Shown piece after piece: positions 28,192 through 36,341 of a DNA stretch of 64,000 nt. The notes beneath the pieces are model-generated. The model was not told the DNA's origin. It did no database searches and saw only the letters and a list, made by a program, of their open reading frames with translations. The DNA lies in assembly GCF_900167085.1 (NCBI RefSeq), contig NZ_FUXA01000006.1, positions 186,001 through 250,000 on the forward strand, in the 5' to 3' direction. The stretch comes from Eubacterium ruminantium. GTDB taxonomy: Bacteria > Bacillota > Clostridia > Lachnospirales > Lachnospiraceae. Position 1 is the stretch's first letter. Each line of letters opens with the position of its first letter. A program made the position numbers and the translations under genes.

Positions 28192-28554
28192 TCAACCTAC
28201 ATACATAAATGCATTTTCAATATGCGTTATCTTATCTCCGTCGATACCAACCACATCAAAGCGTATATTAACAGTATCCGGATTGATTTTTTTGTAGTTA
28301 AGATAATAAAGAGCTGCTTTACTTACCTTTCTCTGTTTAGCAAGACTTACAGCTTCGAGCGAAGAACCGCTTTTGGCAGAACTTCTGTATTTGACTTCAA
28401 CGAAAATAAGGATTTTCCTTACTTCATCATAAGCTACTATATCAATTTCAGCCTGCCTTATATAAAAATTCTTTTCTATTATGCGATAGCCTTTATTTGC
28501 AAGAAATTCAGCAGCTAACTCTTCTTTTTCACTTCCGACAGATCTTTTATTCAT
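28192..28554 (-). CDS. YraN-family (UPF0102) nuclease-like protein
   Basis: 120 residues of the PD-(D/E)XK-like UPF0102 family: GSEKEELAAEFLANKGYRIIEKNFYIRQAEIDIVAYDE, then FVEVKYRSS (putative E-x-K catalytic strand). Widely found after rnhB, as here. Function not established; a Holliday-junction-type nuclease is suspected from the fold. Only three bases separate it from rnhB. Confidence 0.92.
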   Translation of the reverse strand: MNKRSVGSEKEELAAEFLANKGYRIIEKNFYIRQAEIDIVAYDEVRKILIFVEVKYRSSAKSGSSLEAVSLAKQRKVSKAALYYLNYKKINPDTVNIRFDVVGIDGDKITHIENAFMYVG

Positions 28555-28557
28555 AAA

Positions 28558-29340
28558 TTAAATATAATTCTTTATAAATGATCTTCTGTGTATTTCACAT
28601 GGACCATATTTAACAAGAGCTTCCAAATGTTTCTTTGATCCGTATCCCATATTATTCTTAAAATCATATTCAGGATAAAGATCATCATATTCTTTCATGA
28701 GTCTGTCTCTTGTAACTTTGGCAATAATGCTGGCAGCTGCAATGGATACAGATAAGGCATCACCTTTAATGATCGAAACCTGCTTAATATCCATTTTAGG
28801 AATTTTGACAGCATCAACAAGAACAAGATCGGGCTTTATACTGAGGTTGGAAACAGCTTTTCTCATTGCATCATAGTTGGCTTCCTGAATACCGTCAGTA
28901 TCAATAAATGATTCAGAATTCATACCAAGCCCAACAGAAACAGCATTTGCCATAATGATATCATAAAGCTCTTCTCTTACTTCCTTTTTAACCTGCTTAG
29001 AATCATTAAGACAAGGGATAACAAATCCTTTAGGAAGTATTACTGCAGCAGTGACAATAGGGCCTGCAAGAGGTCCTCTTCCAACTTCATCTGTTCCGCA
29101 GATATACATATAATCACTGTACTTTTCTTCGAATTTCATCATGTTTTTAACACGTTTCACTTCATTATCGATGGCTTCGACAGCTTTCTCAGCCCTGTTT
29201 CGTACAGCAACAACGCCTTTACGCTCATCACTTTTGATATTTTCTATCAGATTAAGATACTGATTCTTTTTTTCCTCATACTTCATTATCGGCAGAGTAT
29301 TTATTGAATCATATATTTTTTTTATCTCACAAATATTCAT
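28558..29340 (-). CDS. rnhB: Ribonuclease HII
   Basis: Removes ribonucleotides from DNA. 260 residues; residues about 1-75 are an alpha-helical N-terminal extension common in Firmicute RNase HII. Catalytic blocks: GTDEVGRGPLAGP, LNDSKQVKKEVREELYD, VLVDAVKIP, KGDALSVSIAAASIIAKVTRDRLM. GTGGTG site before the ATG. A terminator separates it from lepB upstream. Confidence 0.97.
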   Translation of the reverse strand: MNICEIKKIYDSINTLPIMKYEEKKNQYLNLIENIKSDERKGVVAVRNRAEKAVEAIDNEVKRVKNMMKFEEKYSDYMYICGTDEVGRGPLAGPIVTAAVILPKGFVIPCLNDSKQVKKEVREELYDIIMANAVSVGLGMNSESFIDTDGIQEANYDAMRKAVSNLSIKPDLVLVDAVKIPKMDIKQVSIIKGDALSVSIAAASIIAKVTRDRLMKEYDDLYPEYDFKNNMGYGSKKHLEALVKYGPCEIHRRSFIKNYI

Positions 29341-29371
29341 TCAAACACCACTTTAATAAATTTATTTATAT

Positions 29372-29428
29372 AAAAAAGTTCTATCGACATAGAAAGAGGG
29401 AATAAATGTTTACTCATATATTCCCTCT
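29372..29428 (-). terminator. Double-hairpin terminator after lepB
   Basis: A first stem of ten base pairs (29395-29404 with 29419-29428) is followed on the minus strand by a second short hairpin (TTCTAT with ATAGAA, 29379-29394) and CTTTTTTATA. It ends the rbgA-lepB transcript. Confidence 0.85.
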
Positions 29429-29435
29429 TATATAA

Positions 29436-30293
29436 CTACTTGATTTTACCAAATTTCGATAATGGCGACAATCTAAATATTGCCTTGCCGATTATCTCTT
29501 TCTTTTTAATATTTCCTATGGATGACTTTCTACTATCCTGACTGTTATTTCTGTTATCACCCATTACAAAGTATTCATCATGTCCCAGAATAACTTCATT
29601 GCTGGCGACACCTCTTGTTTCAGGTGAAATAACTTCAAGTCCGTATGCTTCTTTAAGCTCTTTTCCATTAATATAGATGATTCCCCATTCATCAATTCTA
29701 ACTGTTTCTCCGGGAAGACCGATAACTCTCTTGATATATAAATTATCCGGATTATCCTTTGGAGGAAATACAACTATATCAAATCTTTTTGGATCTGAGA
29801 ATCTATAAGTTATCTTATCAATCCAAAGACTTTCGCCATTATGAAGCGTCGGATTCATAGATTCACCGTCTACGGTCGTTCTCTCACCGACGAAAGTTAC
29901 GATAAGATAGCAGGCAAGAATTACAACACCTATATAAATAGCAAGATAATAAAGTTCTTTAACTATATTAACCTTCTCTTTTCTTTTACGGCGTCCTCTG
30001 TATTTCTTTTTTCCTTCTGTTTCATCCGTTGTTTCTTCTTCGGAATCTTCTGTTGATGATCCATCATTTTCTAAAGCCGAATCAGAATCTGATGATTCAT
30101 CATTATCTTTATGTTTAGATTTAGATTTCTGAAGTTTAGCTTCTTCCTTAGCAGCTTCTTTAGCAAGTCTTTTTTCTTCCTTAGCAGCTTCTTTCAGAGC
30201 TCTTTTATCCTGTTTTCTATCTTCAGCAAGACCATAGAAAAGCTCTTTGGCTTCATCTATACTCTCGATATCATTATTCTTTTTGCTACTCAA
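29436..30293 (-). CDS. lepB: Signal peptidase I with long charged cytoplasmic extension
   Basis: Ser/Lys-dyad membrane protease that removes export signals. Ser145 lies in VDGESMNPTL and Lys188 in LYIKRVIGLPGET; GDNRNNSQDSR follows. A single membrane segment is at about 115-137. Residues 1-110 are highly charged low complexity: Lys/Ala/Glu-rich repeats (KEAAKEE) then Asp/Ser/Glu, then a Lys/Arg stretch, far longer than usual for a Gram-positive enzyme. The start is TTG at 30291-30293, with AAGGAG at ideal spacing, overlapping the rbgA 3' region. 285 residues. Confidence 0.94.
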   Translation of the reverse strand: MSSKKNNDIESIDEAKELFYGLAEDRKQDKRALKEAAKEEKRLAKEAAKEEAKLQKSKSKHKDNDESSDSDSALENDGSSTEDSEEETTDETEGKKKYRGRRKRKEKVNIVKELYYLAIYIGVVILACYLIVTFVGERTTVDGESMNPTLHNGESLWIDKITYRFSDPKRFDIVVFPPKDNPDNLYIKRVIGLPGETVRIDEWGIIYINGKELKEAYGLEVISPETRGVASNEVILGHDEYFVMGDNRNNSQDSRKSSIGNIKKKEIIGKAIFRLSPLSKFGKIK

Positions 30294-30298
30294 TTGTC

Positions 30299-31168
30299 TT
30301 ACTCCTTATCAGCAGAAGGCTCTTCAAGAGATATCTTTCCAAGACTTCCGTTTCTTAGGTCATCTATAAGAATAGTGGCTGCTTTCTCAATATCCGGCTC
30401 ACCACCTTTAAGAATACATCTTCTTGTATCAGCTATCGAACTAAGTACTTCATGACCTTCTTTAACCTCTTCAATATTATACCTTTTTGAAATAATACCG
30501 CAATAGTTATTTTCTAAAAAATCGATCAGGTGAAGTGCAAGATCATATTTGCTGAGTATATTATCATTAATAGATCCTATAAGCGCAAGATTGATTCCTG
30601 TTATCTTATCATCAAACTTTGGCCATAAAACTCCGGGTGTATCCAGAAGATCCAGATTATTTCCGAGTCTTATCCACTGAACACCTTTTGTAACGCCCGG
30701 TTTATTACCGGTCTTGGCGCTGGCTCTTCCTGCATAAGAATTGATAAATGTTGACTTTCCAACATTTGGAATTCCAACTATCATGGATTTAATAGGTCTT
30801 TTAAGAAGGCCCTTTCTTCTGTCTCTTTCAAGCTTTTCCTTGCAGATTTCCATAACTATAGGTGTGATATTTCTTGCATCTTTGGTTTTTCTTGAATCCA
30901 TAGATACGGAAACCCAGCCTTTTTCTTTATAATACTCTTCCCACTTTTTTGTTAAAGCAGGATCGGCAAGATCTGTTTTATTAAATACAAGAAGACGGTA
31001 TTTATCTTTAGCAAGTTTATCGATTATCGGATTTCTGCTTGAAAAAGGAATTCTTGCATCAAGTATCTCTATTACAATATCTATAAGTTTAATGTTCTGC
31101 TCCATTTCCCTAACAGCTTTTGTCATATGTCCGGGAAACCAGTTAATATTAGCTTTATTATCGCTCAT
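30299..31168 (-). CDS. rbgA: Ribosome biogenesis GTPase RbgA (YlqF)
   Basis: Circularly permuted GTPase acting late in 50S assembly. 289 residues; the motif order is permuted: NKTD (G4) before GIPNVGKS (G1), then TKGVQWI and DTPGVLWPKF (G3). N-terminal NINWFPGHMTKAVREM is the family hallmark. Strong AAGGAG site. The order rbgA, lepB, rnhB matches Firmicute synteny. Confidence 0.97.
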   Translation of the reverse strand: MSDNKANINWFPGHMTKAVREMEQNIKLIDIVIEILDARIPFSSRNPIIDKLAKDKYRLLVFNKTDLADPALTKKWEEYYKEKGWVSVSMDSRKTKDARNITPIVMEICKEKLERDRRKGLLKRPIKSMIVGIPNVGKSTFINSYAGRASAKTGNKPGVTKGVQWIRLGNNLDLLDTPGVLWPKFDDKITGINLALIGSINDNILSKYDLALHLIDFLENNYCGIISKRYNIEEVKEGHEVLSSIADTRRCILKGGEPDIEKAATILIDDLRNGSLGKISLEEPSADKE

Positions 31169-31242
31169 GAGATCAATCTCCTTGTTGTTTCTTAAGTCTT
31201 CATTTTAAATACATTTATATTCTAATGCATTTTGGCTGAAAT

Positions 31243-31271
31243 AAAAAGAACTCTTTTTAGGAGTTCTTTTT
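31243..31271 (-). terminator. Terminator of the ABC / lipoprotein operon
   Basis: An 11-base-pair perfect stem (31243-31253 with 31261-31271, seven-base loop) has A-rich and T-rich flanks, giving a T-run on the minus strand. It is 15 bases past the CYTH stop and marks the end of the 31.3-48.5 kb operon. Confidence 0.9.
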
Positions 31272-31285
31272 ATAAAACTATGAAC

Positions 31286-31894
31286 TTACTTAGGTATTCC
31301 ATAGCGAGCAAGATGTCCGTTCTTATAACGAATATCATCAGTAACATCTTTTATAACCCATGACGGAGTTTCAAAAGCATCACTTTCTTCTTTGTTCGGA
31401 AATTCTATTTCCATATATGCCAGTCCGTCCAGATCATCATGGAATATATCAATACATATAAGCTGATTATCCGCATAAAACTGATATCTGGTCTTATGAA
31501 TAGTATTACCTTCCTGCTTTGGTACAAGATTTTCATATTCTTCTTTTGTGATATTCAGGTTATACTCATCTCTGACAACACCATCTTTTGACATATTAGT
31601 CTTGATGGTAAATTCATAATCTGAATCATAATTATAGTTTCTAACTCTGATTTCCGGATCAAAACATAAATATGTCTGTATAATATCATATACATAAACA
31701 TCTTTATCATTCAGATCATAAGGAACCTTATCTTTGTCAATCAACCATTTCCTTTCGACTTCGATGTCATCGGCCATTATTTCATCCATTCTTTGGTCAT
31801 ATTTACCTTTATCAAAAAGCTTTTTGCCGCAGAATAATCCGACAAGCATACCAAGTATAAAAATGGTAATACCTATAAAAATCTTTTTTACCAT
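31286..31894 (-). CDS. Membrane-anchored CYTH-domain protein
   Basis: 202 residues: an N-terminal membrane segment (about 5-22), then a CYTH domain. The hallmark ExExK appears as EVERKWLI (about 45-52), followed by IIQTYLC, RVRNY, YEFTIKTN, VRDEYNLNIT, IHKTRYQF, CIDIFHDDLDGLAYMEIEF and a final DIRYKNGHLARYG. CYTH proteins hydrolyse triphosphates (inorganic triphosphate, thiamine triphosphate) or make cAMP; soluble forms are the norm, so the membrane anchor is unusual. Topology cannot be fixed from sequence. Last gene of the operon, with GGGGG before the ATG. Confidence 0.85.
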   Translation of the reverse strand: MVKKIFIGITIFILGMLVGLFCGKKLFDKGKYDQRMDEIMADDIEVERKWLIDKDKVPYDLNDKDVYVYDIIQTYLCFDPEIRVRNYNYDSDYEFTIKTNMSKDGVVRDEYNLNITKEEYENLVPKQEGNTIHKTRYQFYADNQLICIDIFHDDLDGLAYMEIEFPNKEESDAFETPSWVIKDVTDDIRYKNGHLARYGIPK

Positions 31895-31923
31895 AAAATA
31901 CCCCCAAATAGATCAAAAAGGTT

Positions 31924-32115
31924 TTAGTAAAGTTTATTATTATCCTCATCATTGCTAACCATGGCAAAAATAAGAATATTTACAACATTAAGTCCCAGAC
32001 CTGCATAAAGTAAAATCTTTGATAAAGTTCCGGTTGTGTTGAAATACATCAGAATGCAAATGATTGCAATTATTTCGACGATTATTCCTATAACAAATCT
32101 TATCTTACTCTTCAT
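31924..32115 (-). CDS. 63-residue two-pass membrane protein
   Basis: Unrecognised small membrane protein with two hydrophobic segments (about 7-25 and 32-52) and an acidic/Asn-rich tail. It has a good AAAGAGG ribosome site and lies 19 bases after the ATPase and 29 before the CYTH gene, so it is part of the same operon. Possibly an accessory subunit; no function claimed. Confidence 0.7.
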   Translation of the reverse strand: MKSKIRFVIGIIVEIIAIICILMYFNTTGTLSKILLYAGLGLNVVNILIFAMVSNDEDNNKLY

Positions 32116-32134
32116 TTAAAAATACCTCTTTCAA

Positions 32135-33286
32135 TTAGTCATCAATACTGCTGATAACAACCTTGCCGTCAACGACTTCAACTTTAACACGTGTAGATGT
32201 TATTCCTGTCTGCTCTCTGATCTCATCTGAAAGCTTAAGACGTCCGGCTTTATCAAGTACAGAATATTCTTCATGAACAAGAGACATATCAAATGTTTCT
32301 GAATCCAAAGAAGAGATACTCTTCTGGTATTTCTCCTTCATGACCTTTTCAGTGGTTACTCGACCATCCGAAATCATTACAACACGGTTAACTTTATTAG
32401 CAAGACTGATATCATGTGTTACTATTATAACAGTTATTCCGCGTTCTTGGTTAAGTTTTCTGAAAAGATTTTGAATCATATCAGATGTTTTAGTATCCAC
32501 AGCACCTGTAGGCTCGTCGGCAAGAAGGATTTCCGGATCTTTTATGAGGGCAGCCGCAATAGTAACTCTCTGCTGCTCACCACCTGACATTTCTCTGGGA
32601 AATGAATCCGCCTTATCTTTAAGACCTACTTCATCTAAAAGCTCCAGAGCTTTCTTTCTTCTTTCCGCCTTAGACATTTTCTGATAATAAAGCTGTGATT
32701 CCACATTCTCAACAGCAGTCATATAAGGAAATAGATTCTGTGAAGATTTCTGCCAAATAAATCCAATCTTTTTTCTTCTGAGCTTTTCGAGTTCCTTTCT
32801 GGACATAAGACTTAAATCTTCACCGTCTATAATTATCTTACCTGCAGAAGGCTGCTCAAGGGCACCTATAATATTGAGAAGTGTTGATTTACCACTTCCG
32901 GATTTACCAATAATAGCTATAAGTTCTCCTCTTTCGATATTAAGTTCAAGCCCCTGTAATGCCATTGCTTCAACTTCATTTGTCTTATAAAGTTTAACAA
33001 GACCGTCGCACTGTACGATATAATCTTTATCTTTCGGAGTATTATCTTCTTTTGATTTGCCGCTTTCTTCAGCATCTACTGATTTATTCGGATTTGTGGT
33101 ACCTAAAGAATCATCGGAATCTGTTATATCATTAGATTCATCATCTGCTGAATCATCCATGCCGGTCACATTACCGTATTCATCATTTAATGATTCATCT
33201 TCACCGGTTCCTTCATTATTTTCATCTTTAAATAAGGATGTATCGATTAAATTGTCCTTTTCATTTTTATGTTTTTTTCTCTTCAT
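32135..33286 (-). CDS. MacB/LolD-type ABC ATPase with acidic N-terminus and AbrB-like C-terminal tail
   Basis: ATPase of 383 residues from the chosen start. Residues about 8-85 are an Asp/Glu/Ser/Asn-rich low-complexity extension; the ABC domain follows with Walker A GKSGSGKS, signature MSGGEQQR, Walker B ILLADEPTGAVD and VTHD. The C-terminus (DKAGRLKLSDEIREQTGI and a following strand-turn-strand) looks like an AbrB/SpoVT-type swapped hairpin, also seen at the end of some other MacB-like ATPases. The start is uncertain: ATG 33284-33286 follows AGGTGG too closely; in-frame ATG 33307 or TTG 33313 are alternatives. With its neighbour it probably energises the FtsX permease. Confidence 0.85.
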   Translation of the reverse strand: MKRKKHKNEKDNLIDTSLFKDENNEGTGEDESLNDEYGNVTGMDDSADDESNDITDSDDSLGTTNPNKSVDAEESGKSKEDNTPKDKDYIVQCDGLVKLYKTNEVEAMALQGLELNIERGELIAIIGKSGSGKSTLLNIIGALEQPSAGKIIIDGEDLSLMSRKELEKLRRKKIGFIWQKSSQNLFPYMTAVENVESQLYYQKMSKAERRKKALELLDEVGLKDKADSFPREMSGGEQQRVTIAAALIKDPEILLADEPTGAVDTKTSDMIQNLFRKLNQERGITVIIVTHDISLANKVNRVVMISDGRVTTEKVMKEKYQKSISSLDSETFDMSLVHEEYSVLDKAGRLKLSDEIREQTGITSTRVKVEVVDGKVVISSIDD

Positions 33287-33299
33287 AAGCCACCTACTG

Positions 33300-33995
33300 T
33301 TAATCATTGTCAATAATATTGATTATCTTACCATCATTCATTTCAAGAACTCTGTCACCCATCTGCATAAGACCGGGATCGTGAGTCGTCATGATTATGG
33401 TGATTCCTTCTTTTTCAATCAAATGCTTAAAAAGCGATACAACCTTAATACCGTTTTCTGTATCAAGAGCTCCTGTTGGTTCATCAGCGAATACAACATC
33501 AGGCTTTGGCGCAATTGCTCTTGCGATAGCAACTCTCTGCTGCTCACCACCTGACATTTCTTCAGGATTATGCTTCATTCTTTCCTCTATACCAACCATG
33601 CTCATTGCTTCTTTAATTCTTTCGTCTCTATTATCTTTATAATCAGCAAGCCTGAGCGCAAAATCAACATTTTCATAAGCACTCATTATCGGGAATAAAG
33701 CCACAGACTGAAATACAAATCCCATATGAATTCTTCTGTAATCTTCAAGCTCATTTATATTCATTTCATTGATGCAGACATCATTCATACGAATAGTGCC
33801 TGAGGTAGGTGAATCAAGTCCACTGAGCATATTTATAAGAGTTGTTTTTCCTGATCCTGATCGACCTTTAATTATAGTTAATTTCGATCTTGGAATCTCG
33901 ATAGAGACATTATCAAGAGCGGGAAATGATTCATTTTTACCATTTTGATATATCTTGGAGATGTTTTCTCCTGTTATGATCACATTATTATCCAT
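33300..33995 (-). CDS. MacB/LolD-type ABC ATPase
   Basis: 231-residue ATPase with Walker A GRSGSGKT, Q-loop VFQSVALFP, signature MSGGEQQR, Walker B VVFADEPTGALD and switch TTHD. It belongs to the LolD/MacB group that works with FtsX-domain permeases and adaptor proteins. It precedes the second ATPase by about 13 bases. Two dissimilar ATPases with one large two-domain permease suggest a heterodimeric motor. Confidence 0.92.
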   Translation of the reverse strand: MDNNVIITGENISKIYQNGKNESFPALDNVSIEIPRSKLTIIKGRSGSGKTTLINMLSGLDSPTSGTIRMNDVCINEMNINELEDYRRIHMGFVFQSVALFPIMSAYENVDFALRLADYKDNRDERIKEAMSMVGIEERMKHNPEEMSGGEQQRVAIARAIAPKPDVVFADEPTGALDTENGIKVVSLFKHLIEKEGITIIMTTHDPGLMQMGDRVLEMNDGKIINIIDND

Positions 33996-34023
33996 TTTAG
34001 CCGATCCATCCTTTCAGCATTCA

Positions 34024-34896
34024 TCATTCAGCAGGAATCAGACCTGCGATATAGTAATTTTTGTCAATATATAAATAAATATAGAAATCATATCTTGTAT
34101 GATCTGAAGCATTCGATCCTACGCTGATTTTACTAACCTTAAGCTTACTTAAATCATAATTTTCTATCTTCAGTTCTTTGCTTGTTACATAATCATAAAT
34201 AGTATTATTAAATATTTTATCTTCAAGCTGCTCATTTAATCCATTTGCAGTTTCAATTTTTGATATAGAATAATCGGGACCAAGCATGATAGATGCCAGT
34301 GCTATGATCTTACCGTCAGGGTAATATGGATTGAAGCTGGCGATAACATTATCATCTTTTGTGTATATTTCCAGCATAACCAAATTATCTTTATCGGTCT
34401 GGCATACAAGTATCTTAGTATCCTTGATATAATGATTAAATTCCGTCATATTCATGATTCCGGCATAAGTAAGAAGATTTGTATCAAGAGCCATTAAAAC
34501 TTTAACATCCCAGTTGTACCATTCGTTATAATCAGAATTCACATATATTGGACTAAATCCTATACCATAAAGATTATTTAATTTTTCTTTTGCTGATTGA
34601 GATATGAGGTATCCGCTTTTATCCCAATAATCATTTGAAAGTTCGCTGATTCTACTTTCCCATACTCCTGAAAGAAGCTGCCTCACCTGGTAGTCAGTCA
34701 ATTTTTGAGAAGAATTCTTGATAACATTATAATTTGAGTTTGTAGGATAATACTTATCAGGAACTTTTTTTACGCTGTTTATTTCTTCCTTATAATGACG
34801 ATTTATAAGAATTCCGGGCAGAATCATGCTGCAAACAGCAAATATTAAAGCAGTAAATATTAAAATAAAACTTTTCTTATTCCAACGTTTCTTCAT
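34024..34896 (-). CDS. Unknown membrane-anchored extracytoplasmic protein beside the kinase
   Basis: 290 residues of unrecognised family: a basic N-terminus, one membrane segment (about 10-30), then an extracytoplasmic domain (VRQLLSGVWESRI, YGIGFSPIYV, NWDVKVLMALDTN, YYPDGKIIALASIMLG, a C-terminal DFYIYLYIDKNYYIAGLIP). I choose ATG 34896 (MKKRWNKKS), because the open frame upstream only runs back into the kinase gene; it overlaps the kinase 3' end by 20 bases. By position it could be an extracellular partner of the kinase, comparable in architecture to YycH/YycI-type regulators, but I do not claim homology. Confidence 0.75.
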   Translation of the reverse strand: MKKRWNKKSFILIFTALIFAVCSMILPGILINRHYKEEINSVKKVPDKYYPTNSNYNVIKNSSQKLTDYQVRQLLSGVWESRISELSNDYWDKSGYLISQSAKEKLNNLYGIGFSPIYVNSDYNEWYNWDVKVLMALDTNLLTYAGIMNMTEFNHYIKDTKILVCQTDKDNLVMLEIYTKDDNVIASFNPYYPDGKIIALASIMLGPDYSISKIETANGLNEQLEDKIFNNTIYDYVTSKELKIENYDLSKLKVSKISVGSNASDHTRYDFYIYLYIDKNYYIAGLIPAE

Positions 34897-36337
34897 TTGA
34901 TTCCATTCCGGTAATCGGCCACTTGATCGTAAAAGTAGTTCCTTTACCAAGTTCACTATCAATCAGAACTTTTGCATTATGTCTGTTGAGAATGATAGAT
35001 ACAAGTGACATTCCAAGACCGGCTCCACCTTCTTTTCTAGCTCTGGATTTATCAACCATATAAAATTCATCAAAAATCTTTTTCTGATCTTCTTCCGATA
35101 TTCCTATACCATTATCTTTAATGGTCACTTCATACATTTTTTCGTTAGCTTCGTCTTCTACAACATGTCCGTTAAAATAAATATCGCTGCCTTCATTTGA
35201 AGCTTTTCTTGCATTATCAAGTATATTGATAAATACAGTCTTGATCAGTTCCTTGTCTCCGTATATATCACCTTTTTCGAAGTTGGATATGACCTTTATC
35301 TTCTTCCTGTCCATAACAGGTTTCATAAGAAGCACAACTTCTTTACCCATTTCATCCGCACTTACTTCTTCCATCGGTATATCATGGCTTTTCAGATAAA
35401 TAAGTTTGAATAGCTTTTGTGACATGGTTTCAAGACGTTTACCTTCGGAATATATATAATCAAGAGACATATTTTTCTCATCTTCCGAAAGCTCTACATT
35501 TTTTAATGTATCTGCATAACCTATAATTGTCGTCATAGGAGTCTTCATCTCATGAGTAAAATCCGCAACGAACTGGTCTCTTCGGTGAACCATATCTTTT
35601 AGTTCGCCTATATATTCTTCAACGGAACCTGCCATGGTATTGAAATTATCAGCAAGAATACCAACCTCATCATCTGATTTATTGTCTGCTCTTACATCAT
35701 ATTCACCTCCCGATATACGGGTTGTTACTTTGTTGAGCTCTTCAAGAGGCCTTGTCAAATAATAGCTGACAAGATAGATGATAATTGCTGCAATTACCAA
35801 AACTATCAGGGACAGAATTCTCATGAAATTAAGATTGTTTTTTAACTGCGTATAAACCTTCGAGATGTTTTTTTTCGAAATAATGGTGAAATTATATTTA
35901 TCAAAGATACTTTCCGACCTGATAAATATATAATGCTTATTATTTATTTTTTTAATGTAATATATTTTTTTATGATTTTCATTCGACGTAATTTCCTTCG
36001 GAATACTTTCGACATCGTCATCCCCTGTATAGATAAGTTCATCATTATATATTACATATAAAGAACTTTCTGAAATAAGTACTCCGTTATGTACCTTTTT
36101 AACCATATCATTCACAGCGCTTGTAGGTATATAGCTGTTATATGTAGGATTATTCAAAAGAGACAGAAACTCATATTCAAGTGAAGCCTTAAAAAGATTA
36201 TTCTCAGAAACGGCGACACTAAGCTCCGAATCAATTGAATTGAAAAAATCCCTTCTAACAGACAAATATTCTATGACACCAAGCGCAATAGATAATACTA
36301 TTAAATTGATCAAAAGTACTTTATATCTGAATTTCAA
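34877..36337 (-). CDS. Sensor histidine kinase of the ABC/lipoprotein operon
   Basis: 486 residues: membrane segments at about 7-25 and 172-193 bracket an extracytoplasmic sensor of about 145 residues, then HAMP (194-245), a phospho-acceptor His262 in VADFTHEMKTPMTTIIGYAD, an N box (ILDNARKASNEG), and G boxes DNGIGISEEDQKKIFDEFYMVDKSRARKEGGAGLGMSLV. Start is TTG at 36335-36337, about ten bases after AAGGA, four bases downstream of the regulator stop. It presumably phosphorylates the regulator encoded just before it. Confidence 0.94.
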   Translation of the reverse strand: MKFRYKVLLINLIVLSIALGVIEYLSVRRDFFNSIDSELSVAVSENNLFKASLEYEFLSLLNNPTYNSYIPTSAVNDMVKKVHNGVLISESSLYVIYNDELIYTGDDDVESIPKEITSNENHKKIYYIKKINNKHYIFIRSESIFDKYNFTIISKKNISKVYTQLKNNLNFMRILSLIVLVIAAIIIYLVSYYLTRPLEELNKVTTRISGGEYDVRADNKSDDEVGILADNFNTMAGSVEEYIGELKDMVHRRDQFVADFTHEMKTPMTTIIGYADTLKNVELSEDEKNMSLDYIYSEGKRLETMSQKLFKLIYLKSHDIPMEEVSADEMGKEVVLLMKPVMDRKKIKVISNFEKGDIYGDKELIKTVFINILDNARKASNEGSDIYFNGHVVEDEANEKMYEVTIKDNGIGISEEDQKKIFDEFYMVDKSRARKEGGAGLGMSLVSIILNRHNAKVLIDSELGKGTTFTIKWPITGMESNEETLE

Positions 36338-36341
36338 TTAA

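Noticed and set aside
31924-32115. Toxin of a type I toxin-antitoxin pair
   Set aside because: The small membrane protein lies in a long operon with regular spacing and no antisense RNA signature.
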